Shown here in pieces: positions 1 to 5,658 of a stretch of DNA of 5,658 nt; position 1 is the stretch's first letter, and the number at the start of each line of letters is the position of its first letter. The translations under genes were made by a program, and so were the position numbers. The notes below the pieces were generated by a model. That model was given only the letters and a program-made list of their open reading frames with translations. It was not told the origin of the DNA and ran no database searches. This DNA comes from Prevotellaceae bacterium (lineage in GTDB: Bacteria; Bacteroidota; Bacteroidia; Bacteroidales; Bacteroidaceae): positions 1 through 5,658 of the forward strand of contig JAUNIK010000193.1 of assembly GCA_030523505.1 (NCBI GenBank). Reading direction: 5' to 3'.

Positions 1-7
1 ATAATAA

Positions 8-1624
<1,617 letters not shown>

Positions 1625-1639
1625 TAAACCTTTTATAAT

Positions 1640-1663
1640 CCCTCCCCTCACGGGAGGGTTTTT
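1640..1663 (+). terminator. Rho-independent terminator after the ABC-F gene
   Basis: A perfect 7-bp stem (CCCTCCC at 1640-1646 with GGGAGGG at 1652-1658) closes a 5-nt loop and is followed at once by five T residues (1659-1663), 15 nt past the stop codon. This is a classic intrinsic terminator and separates the ABC-F gene from grpE. Its stem and left flank nearly match the palindromic repeat inserted in folC at 4569-4591, so it may be a repeat copy that serves as a terminator. Confidence 0.82.
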
Positions 1664-1666
1664 AAT

Positions 1667-1682
1667 TGGCACGAAGTTTGTT
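1667..1682 (+). promoter_or_regulatory. Sigma-54-like (-24/-12) promoter motif before grpE
   Basis: TGGCACG (1667-1673), four bases, then TTGTT (1678-1682) matches the RpoN consensus TGGCACG-N4-TTGCW at every specified position except C to T at 1681. The GG and the following TTG have the canonical spacing. Transcription would start near 1693, only about 5 nt before the ATG at 1698 but about 23 nt before a second in-frame ATG at 1716. No Bacteroidetes TAnnTTTG box and no CIRCE (HrcA) operator is visible in this gap. The match is seen directly; use by RpoN is inference, and the substituted -12 C weakens it. Confidence 0.4.
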
Positions 1683-1697
1683 TCTAATAGGACAAAT

Positions 1698-2303
1698 ATG
1701 AAAATATTCAGAAAAATGAAAAAGGAAGAGATAACTCCCACTGAGGAGGAGTTGAACAAGACTCCAAACAACGAACAGAACACAGAGGAGCAGGCTGCTG
1801 AGGCTGCCCCAGATACTGAGAACACAACAGAGGCAGAGCCTGCAGAGGAGAAAGATCCGCTGGATGTGGCTCTGGCTGAAATCGAAGAGCTCAAAACACA
1901 GGCGCTCTACAAGGCTGCCGAGTTCGAGAACTTCCGTAAGCGAACCATCGCTGAAAAGACAGAACTCATTCTCAATGGCGGACAGAATGTCATAAAGGCA
2001 GTTCTGCCAGTGCTCGACGACATTGAGCGTGCCATCGAAAATGCACCAAAGGCTGACTCTGTCGAGGCTCTCGAAGAAGGTTGGGAACTCATCGCCAAGA
2101 AGTTGAACAAAATTCTTGAAGGCCTTGGCGTTCAGAAGATTAACACCGAGAATGCCGACTTCGATACCGACTTCCACGAGGCTATCGCACTCGTTCCAGG
2201 TATGGGCGACGACAAGAAAGGCAAGATTATCGACTGCGTTCAGGCTGGCTACACCTTAAATGACAAGGTTATCCGTCATGCCAAAGTGGCAGTAGGGCAA
2301 TAA
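1698..2303 (+). CDS. grpE: Nucleotide exchange factor GrpE
   Basis: GrpE releases ADP from cytoplasmic DnaK and so drives substrate release in the DnaK-DnaJ-GrpE cycle. The 201-residue product has an acidic, low-complexity N-terminal tail (about 11-55, many Glu, Ala and Thr), a long coiled-coil helix (about 55-100) containing the family motif AEFENFRKRT (74-83), a four-helix segment with LPVLDDIERA (103-112), and the C-terminal beta domain from about 150, including DFHEAIALVPG (158-168), GKIIDCVQAGYTLNDKVIRHAKV (175-197) and a final VGQ. Length is normal. The start at 1698 has a weak SD-like AGGA (1689-1692); an alternative ATG at 1716 would give 195 residues and better fit the sigma-54-like motif upstream. 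dnaJ follows after a repeat-filled 125-bp spacer. DnaK, the partner, is not in the window. Confidence 0.96.
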   Translation: MKIFRKMKKEEITPTEEELNKTPNNEQNTEEQAAEAAPDTENTTEAEPAEEKDPLDVALAEIEELKTQALYKAAEFENFRKRTIAEKTELILNGGQNVIKAVLPVLDDIERAIENAPKADSVEALEEGWELIAKKLNKILEGLGVQKINTENADFDTDFHEAIALVPGMGDDKKGKIIDCVQAGYTLNDKVIRHAKVAVGQ

Positions 2304-2304
2304 G

Positions 2305-2338
2305 GACCCACCCCTCCCCCCGCCCTTGCAAGGAGGGG
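2305..2338. repeat. Palindromic REP-like repeat, copy 1 (tail left, palindrome right)
   Basis: This begins one base after the grpE stop. A C-rich tail (2305-2318, starting GACCCACCCC) leads into an imperfect 20-bp palindrome (2319-2338) centred on the perfect 10-mer CCTTGCAAGG (2324-2333), with outer CCC/GGG pairs and two central-arm mismatches. It is the inverted partner of the copy at 2394-2427: both have tails pointing outward that begin GACC and share a CCCC block. No T-run follows, so it is not a standard terminator. It resembles C/G-rich repeats common in Bacteroidales genomes, which I know only from memory. Confidence 0.7.
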
Positions 2339-2367
2339 AATGAAATGATTATTTGAACAAAACTTAA

Positions 2368-2392
2368 GTAGATACCCCCATAAACTATCTAC
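2368..2392. repeat. Small inverted repeat in the grpE-dnaJ spacer
   Basis: GTAGATA (2368-2374) and TATCTAC (2386-2392) form a perfect 7-bp stem with an 11-nt loop containing CCCCC. It lies between the two larger palindromic repeats. It may be the core of a composite element or an RNA hairpin in the dnaJ leader; no function can be read from it. Confidence 0.5.
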
Positions 2393-2393
2393 G

Positions 2394-2427
2394 CCCCGTC
2401 CTGAAAGGAAGGGGTCGGGGGAAGGTC
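2394..2427. repeat. Palindromic REP-like repeat, copy 2 (palindrome left, tail right)
   Basis: CCCC (2394-2397) pairs with GGGG (2411-2414) and TCCT (2399-2402) with AGGA (2406-2409), with one G-A mismatch and a GAA loop. A G-rich tail (2415-2427) ends in GGTC, the reverse complement of the GACC that begins copy 1. The element ends one base before the dnaJ ATG. No T-run follows. Together with copy 1 it makes a head-to-head inverted pair about 123 bp across. Confidence 0.7.
2420..2425 (+). promoter_or_regulatory. SD-like sequence for dnaJ, supplied by the repeat tail
   Basis: GGAAGG lies 3 nt before the dnaJ ATG and is part of the G-rich tail of the repeat. It is the nearest purine-rich site to the start, though the spacing is shorter than the usual optimum and Bacteroidetes rely weakly on SD pairing. 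A second purine-rich stretch (AGGAAGGGG, 2406-2414) is held in the right arm of the repeat hairpin. Use as a ribosome site is inference. Confidence 0.35.
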
Positions 2428-2428
2428 A

Positions 2429-3607
2429 ATGGCAAAAAGAGATTATTACGAAGTGCTTGGTGTTGACAAGAATGCCAGCGCTGCAGACATAAAGAAGGCA
2501 TATCGCAAGATTGCTATCCAATATCACCCTGACCGCCAGGGCGACAAGTCGGAAGCTGAGAAGAAAGAAGCCGAGGAGAAATTCAAAGAGGCTGCCGAGG
2601 CTTACAGCGTACTGAGCGACGAGACTAAGCGCCAGCAGTACGACCAGTTCGGTTTCAATGGCCCTAACATGGGCGGAGGGTTCGGAGGTGGTGGCTTCGC
2701 CGACTTCGACCTTAACGACATCCTGAACAGCGTCTTCGGTGGCGGTGGAGGCTTCGGAGGCTTCGGCGACTTCTTCGGAGGTGGCGGCGGTGGTCGCTCA
2801 CGCGGTCCACGCGTATATAAAGGTGCAGATTTGCGTCTGAAAGTAAGAGTATCGCTCGAAGAGGTGAACACCGGAGTGACCAAGAAGTTCAAGGTGCGCA
2901 AGGATGTGTGCTGCCCTGACTGTAAGGGCTCGGGCAGTGCCGACGGTGCTGTAGAGACCTGTTCACAGTGTAATGGTTCGGGCGTGACATACCGCACACA
3001 GCGCTCTATGTTCGGCATGATGCAGACTCAGGTGGAGTGCAGCACATGTGGCGGTGACGGAAAGATCATCAAGAACAAGTGTAAGAAATGTGGCGGCACA
3101 GGTGTCGTAAAAGAGGAGGAGATTGTTGAGATCAATGTTCCTGCTGGTGTTGCCGACGGAATGATGTTCACCGTTCAGGGCAAGGGAAATGCCGGTCCTC
3201 GCAATGGTGTGGCAGGAAATATCCAGGTATATGTCGAGGAGGAAGACAACAAGACCTTCGTTCGCGATGGTCAGGACCTTATCTACAACCTCCTGCTCGA
3301 TTTCCCTACAGCAGCCCTCGGCGGTGATGTGGAGATTCCAACAATAGAAGGCAGCAAGGTGAAGATTAAGATTGAACCAGGCACCCAACCAGGAAAGACT
3401 CTCCGACTCCGTGCGAAAGGTCTCCCTGCTGTTCAGGGCTACGGAAGTGGCAAGGGCGATCTGCTCGTGAATATCAGCATCTACGTGCCAAAGACTCTGT
3501 CGAAGGATGAGAAGAAGGCTATCGAGTCGCTCCGTGGCAGTGACAACTTCAAGGGTGACACTGAGACTAAGAGATCGATATTCAACTTCTTCAAGAGATA
3601 TCAATAA
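2429..3607 (+). CDS. dnaJ: Chaperone protein DnaJ (Hsp40, class A)
   Basis: DnaJ delivers unfolded clients to DnaK and stimulates its ATPase in the cytoplasm. The 392-residue product has the full class A layout. The J domain (about 4-75) carries HPD at 33-35, with a charged Lys/Glu-rich loop after it (39-52). A Gly/Phe-rich region follows (about 81-127), with runs of Gly coded by GGN repeats. The cysteine-rich zinc domain has all four CxxCxGxG motifs, starting at Cys162, Cys178, Cys204 and Cys218, enough for two zinc ions. The C-terminal client-binding domains run to about 355, including [10 protein letters not shown] (236-245) and [19 protein letters not shown] (315-333). Length is normal for the family. 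The start fits the conserved [12 protein letters not shown] opening. It lies downstream of grpE and 3 nt before folC, which suggests co-transcription with folC. Confidence 0.98.
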   Translation: MAKRDYYEVLGVDKNASAADIKKAYRKIAIQYHPDRQGDKSEAEKKEAEEKFKEAAEAYSVLSDETKRQQYDQFGFNGPNMGGGFGGGGFADFDLNDILNSVFGGGGGFGGFGDFFGGGGGGRSRGPRVYKGADLRLKVRVSLEEVNTGVTKKFKVRKDVCCPDCKGSGSADGAVETCSQCNGSGVTYRTQRSMFGMMQTQVECSTCGGDGKIIKNKCKKCGGTGVVKEEEIVEINVPAGVADGMMFTVQGKGNAGPRNGVAGNIQVYVEEEDNKTFVRDGQDLIYNLLLDFPTAALGGDVEIPTIEGSKVKIKIEPGTQPGKTLRLRAKGLPAVQGYGSGKGDLLVNISIYVPKTLSKDEKKAIESLRGSDNFKGDTETKRSIFNFFKRYQ

Positions 3608-3610
3608 ATA

Positions 3611-4900
3611 ATGAACTATCAAGATACAATAGAATATCTGTACAACGCTGCACCTGCCTTTGAAAAGGTGGGTGCAGGTGCTTATAAGGAGGGACTTTCA
3701 AACACCAAAGCCCTCGACGAGCATTTCGGTCATCCTCACCGTCAGTACAAGACAATCCACATTGCCGGCACTAACGGCAAGGGCAGTTCCTCGCACTCCA
3801 TTGCTGCCATTCTGCAAAGCCAGGGCTACAAGGTGGGACTCTACACATCGCCACACCTCGTTGACTTCCGCGAGAGAATCCGCGTCAACGGAGAGTGCAT
3901 ACCCGAGGAGCGTGTCGTTCGTTGGGTTGAGGAAGAGAAGGATTTCTTTGAACCACTCTGTCCAAGTTTCTTTGAACTGACAACAGCCTTGGCGTTCCTC
4001 TACTTTGCAGAGCAGAAGGTGGATATTGCAGTCATCGAGGTAGGTTTGGGCGGTCGTCTGGATTGCACCAACATCATCACTCCCCTACTCTCGGTCATCA
4101 CCAACATCAGTTTCGACCACACACCGTTTCTCGGCAACACCCTTACAATGATTGCCCGGGAGAAGGGCGGCATCATCAAAGAGAATGTGCCTTGCCTTAT
4201 CGGCGAATATACCGAAGAGACACGCCCAGTGTTTGAAACCATCGCTGCAGAGAAGTCAGCACCAAGCAGCTTTGCCGAGGATAACATCATCGAGAGCGAT
4301 GCGGAATTTGAGTTGAAAGGCTATTATCAGGTCAAGAACAAGAACACCATTCTCAATGCGGTGAGCATCCTTCGTGAGCAGTTGGAGATTAGTGACGAAG
4401 CCATTCGCAATGGTCTCGCCAATGTGTGCGAGTTGACCGGACTCATGGGACGTTGGCAGAAACTCAGCGAAAAACCTCTTGTAATCTGCGACACCGGTCA
4501 CAACCTCGCCGGATGGCAGTTCCTCGCTCCACAGATAAAGGAAACCTTCGCTTCAATCTCCGCTATCAATAATTCCCTCCCCTCGGGGAGGTCAGGAGGG
4601 GGCCCTTCACTCCGCATTGTCTTCGGCATGGTTGACGACAAGGATATCAACGCTGTGATGCAACTTCTCCCTAAGGATGCCACATATTATTTCTGTCAGG
4701 CCTCAACACACAGAGCTGTTCCCGCAGAACGAGTGACTGACATTGCTAAAAGCAAAGGCATCGAGGGACGAGTATTCCATACCGTCATCGAGGCTTACAA
4801 AACAGCCTTGAACGAAGCTCACAAAGAGGACATGATATTCGTTGGTGGTAGCAGTTATGTCGTTGCAGACTTGCTCACAGAACTGCCAACTTTGCATTAA
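3611..4900 (+). CDS. folC: Bifunctional folylpolyglutamate synthase / dihydrofolate synthase FolC, with a repeat-derived insertion
   Basis: FolC joins glutamate to dihydropteroate (making dihydrofolate) and adds further glutamates to folates, using ATP, in the cytoplasm. It is a Mur-ligase-like enzyme. Visible motifs in 429 residues: P-loop GTNGKGS (53-59), TSPHL (79-83), RERIRVNG (87-94), FFELTTALAF (120-129), EVGLGGRLDCTN (143-154), SFDH (167-170), EKGGIIK (184-190, Lys185 at the usual modified-Lys position), GLMGRWQ (277-283), DTGHN (294-298), VFGMVDDKD (337-345), ASTHRAVPAE (364-373) and VGGSSYVVADL (411-421). Catalytic motifs look intact, so the enzyme is probably active. Residues about 316-334 (SLPSGRSGGGP at 322-332) are unlike the family and are coded by a palindromic repeat at 4575-4605 inserted in frame in the C-terminal domain. 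The start lies 3 nt after the dnaJ stop with no SD site, so translation may be coupled. Whether both activities are present cannot be read from sequence. Confidence 0.95.
   Translation: MNYQDTIEYLYNAAPAFEKVGAGAYKEGLSNTKALDEHFGHPHRQYKTIHIAGTNGKGSSSHSIAAILQSQGYKVGLYTSPHLVDFRERIRVNGECIPEERVVRWVEEEKDFFEPLCPSFFELTTALAFLYFAEQKVDIAVIEVGLGGRLDCTNIITPLLSVITNISFDHTPFLGNTLTMIAREKGGIIKENVPCLIGEYTEETRPVFETIAAEKSAPSSFAEDNIIESDAEFELKGYYQVKNKNTILNAVSILREQLEISDEAIRNGLANVCELTGLMGRWQKLSEKPLVICDTGHNLAGWQFLAPQIKETFASISAINNSLPSGRSGGGPSLRIVFGMVDDKDINAVMQLLPKDATYYFCQASTHRAVPAERVTDIAKSKGIEGRVFHTVIEAYKTALNEAHKEDMIFVGGSSYVVADLLTELPTLH
4575..4605. repeat. Palindromic REP-like repeat inserted in frame in folC
   Basis: CCTCCC (4576-4581) and GGGAGG (4586-4591) form a 6-bp stem around a CTCG loop, followed by a G-rich tail (4592-4602, TCAGGAGGGGG). 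The stem-then-G-rich-tail layout is that of the copy before dnaJ, and the stem with its left flank (ATAATT, 4569-4574) nearly matches the ABC-F terminator at 1635-1658. Neither the element nor its flanks has a stop codon in any of the three forward frames, so its insertion could be tolerated in a coding sequence. It codes for a Ser/Gly/Pro-rich peptide in FolC. Confidence 0.75.
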
Positions 4901-5029
4901 TATACCCAAAATAAACCGAATTAATAGTTTTTAACAAGTTAAAGGGCATAATTTTCCATGTTTAATTTGCTCGTTTGAGTTTTTTTCGTTTACTTTGCAA
5001 CAAATAAGTAACTAAAAAACAATAAATTT
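4901..5029. other. folC-galM intergenic region
   Basis: This 129-bp AT-rich gap holds the galM promoter. A short perfect dyad (TTTAAC at 4930-4935, GTTAAA at 4938-4943) lies about 23 bp upstream of the -33 box and could be a regulator site, but it is AT-rich and may be chance. No convincing terminator follows folC, so readthrough into galM is possible. Confidence 0.4.
4966..4997 (+). promoter_or_regulatory. Bacteroidetes-type (-33/-7) promoter for galM
   Basis: TTTG at 4966-4969, a 20-bp spacer, then TTACTTTG at 4990-4997 fits the Bacteroidetes housekeeping consensus TTTG-N19-21-TAnnTTTG with one mismatch (T for A at the second base of the -7 box). Transcription would start at about 5003-5006, giving a leader of some 25 nt that is very A-rich and has no SD site, typical for this phylum. 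Confidence 0.65.
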
Positions 5030-5658
5030 ATGTCAAACTCAACAGAAACACAATATCTCTGTGGTCTGAAGCATGAAGACTTCCAGACCACTATCGACGG
5101 TAAGAAGACCGATCTCTACATCCTCAAGAACAGTGCAGGCACTGAGGTTGCAGTAACAAACTATGGTGGCGCACTCGTTGCTATTATGGTACCTGACCGC
5201 GATGGAAACTATGCAAATGTTATCCAGGGTCACGACTGCATCAAGGAGGTTGTAGAAAGCCCAGAACCTTATCTCTCTACTCTCATCGGTCGTTATGGCA
5301 ACCGTATCGCAAAGGGTAAGTTCCAGCTGAACGGCAAGAAGTACGAACTCTTCGTGAACAATGGTCCAAACTCACTCCACGGTGGTAAGAGCGGTTGGAA
5401 CGCAAAGGTTTGGGACGCAATCCAGATGAACGACCATGAGTTGTCGCTCACATACGTTTCTCCTTACGGTGAGGAAGGTTACACAGGCGAGGTTAAGTGC
5501 CACGTTACATACACTCTCACAGAGGACAACGAACTTGTAATCAACTACCTTGCTACAACAAACAAGAAGACTATCCTCAACCTCACAAACCACGGATTCT
5601 TCTCATTGGCAGGTATCGCTGACCCAACTCCATCAGTTGACAACCTCATCTGCGAGAT
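5030..5658 (+). CDS. galM: Aldose 1-epimerase (galactose mutarotase) GalM, N-terminal part, cut by the window edge
   Basis: The enzyme interconverts the alpha and beta anomers of galactose and glucose, feeding the Leloir pathway. Only the first 209 residues of an expected 340-380 are present. Family motifs: NYGG (44-47), IGRYGNRIAKG (86-96), NSLHGG (114-119, with the conserved His117), SPYGEEGYTG (144-153) and NLTNHGFFSLAG (184-195), where His188 is the second catalytic-site His; the usual NHxYFNL reads NHGFFSL here. The catalytic Glu near the C-terminus lies beyond the window. There is no signal peptide, so it is cytoplasmic. The ATG at 5030 follows its own promoter. In Bacteroidales, galM is often followed by a sugar transporter and galK, which cannot be checked here. 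Confidence 0.93.
   Translation, partial: MSNSTETQYLCGLKHEDFQTTIDGKKTDLYILKNSAGTEVAVTNYGGALVAIMVPDRDGNYANVIQGHDCIKEVVESPEPYLSTLIGRYGNRIAKGKFQLNGKKYELFVNNGPNSLHGGKSGWNAKVWDAIQMNDHELSLTYVSPYGEEGYTGEVKCHVTYTLTEDNELVINYLATTNKKTILNLTNHGFFSLAGIADPTPSVDNLICE

Noticed and set aside
1659..1697. CIRCE/HrcA operator before grpE
   Set aside because: No TTAGCACTC-N9-GAGTGCTAA dyad or near match is present.
2341..2393. A separate promoter for dnaJ in the spacer
   Set aside because: A TTTG occurs at 2352-2355, but no TAnnTTTG box lies at the right distance downstream.
2305..2427. The spacer hairpins as transcription terminators
   Set aside because: None is followed by a T-run, unlike the hairpin at 1640-1663, and grpE and dnaJ are expected to be co-expressed.
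2660..2805. GGN-rich tandem-like repeats in dnaJ
   Set aside because: This is the normal Gly/Phe linker of DnaJ, not a mobile repeat.
2602..3018. A Pro-rich 138-codon open frame on the - strand
   Set aside because: The proline runs are the complement of the Gly-rich codons of the dnaJ Gly/Phe region; it is a shadow.
4970..4986. Terminator of folC (CTC-GTTT-GAG followed by seven T)
   Set aside because: The stem is only 3-4 bp and overlaps the galM promoter spacer, so it is too weak to call.

Overview
The window is a stretch of ordinary chromosome from a member of the Bacteroidales, most likely Prevotellaceae. The evidence is the close resemblance of the proteins to Bacteroides/Prevotella homologues, the lack of strong Shine-Dalgarno sites before most starts, a Bacteroidetes-type -33/-7 promoter before galM, and C/G-rich palindromic repeats of a kind I associate with that group. 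The lineage call is inference from memory. All genes are on the + strand.

Layout. 11-1624 encodes an ABC-F ATPase of the YbiT type, followed by a hairpin-plus-T-run terminator (1640-1663). A short gap with a sigma-54-like motif (1667-1682) leads into grpE (1698-2303). The 125-bp grpE-dnaJ spacer is almost wholly filled by two inverted palindromic repeats with a third hairpin between them. dnaJ (2429-3607) is followed after 3 nt by folC (3611-4900). A 129-bp AT-rich gap carries a Bacteroidetes promoter, then galM starts at 5030 and runs off the right edge.

How the genes work together. GrpE and DnaJ are the nucleotide-exchange factor and J-domain co-chaperone of DnaK, which is not in the window. 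folC makes folylpolyglutamates and appears to be co-transcribed with dnaJ only by position. The ABC-F protein probably acts on ribosomes. galM begins a separate unit for galactose or glucose use.

Points of interest. A copy of the palindromic repeat sits in frame inside folC and adds a short Ser/Gly/Pro-rich peptide. Its core closely matches the terminator hairpin after the ABC-F gene. The two repeat copies between grpE and dnaJ abut the stop and start codons and supply the only SD-like sequence for dnaJ. In the ABC-F protein, all the degenerate ATPase motifs fall in one of the two composite ATP sites. I saw no phage, CRISPR, toxin-antitoxin or other clearly new system.
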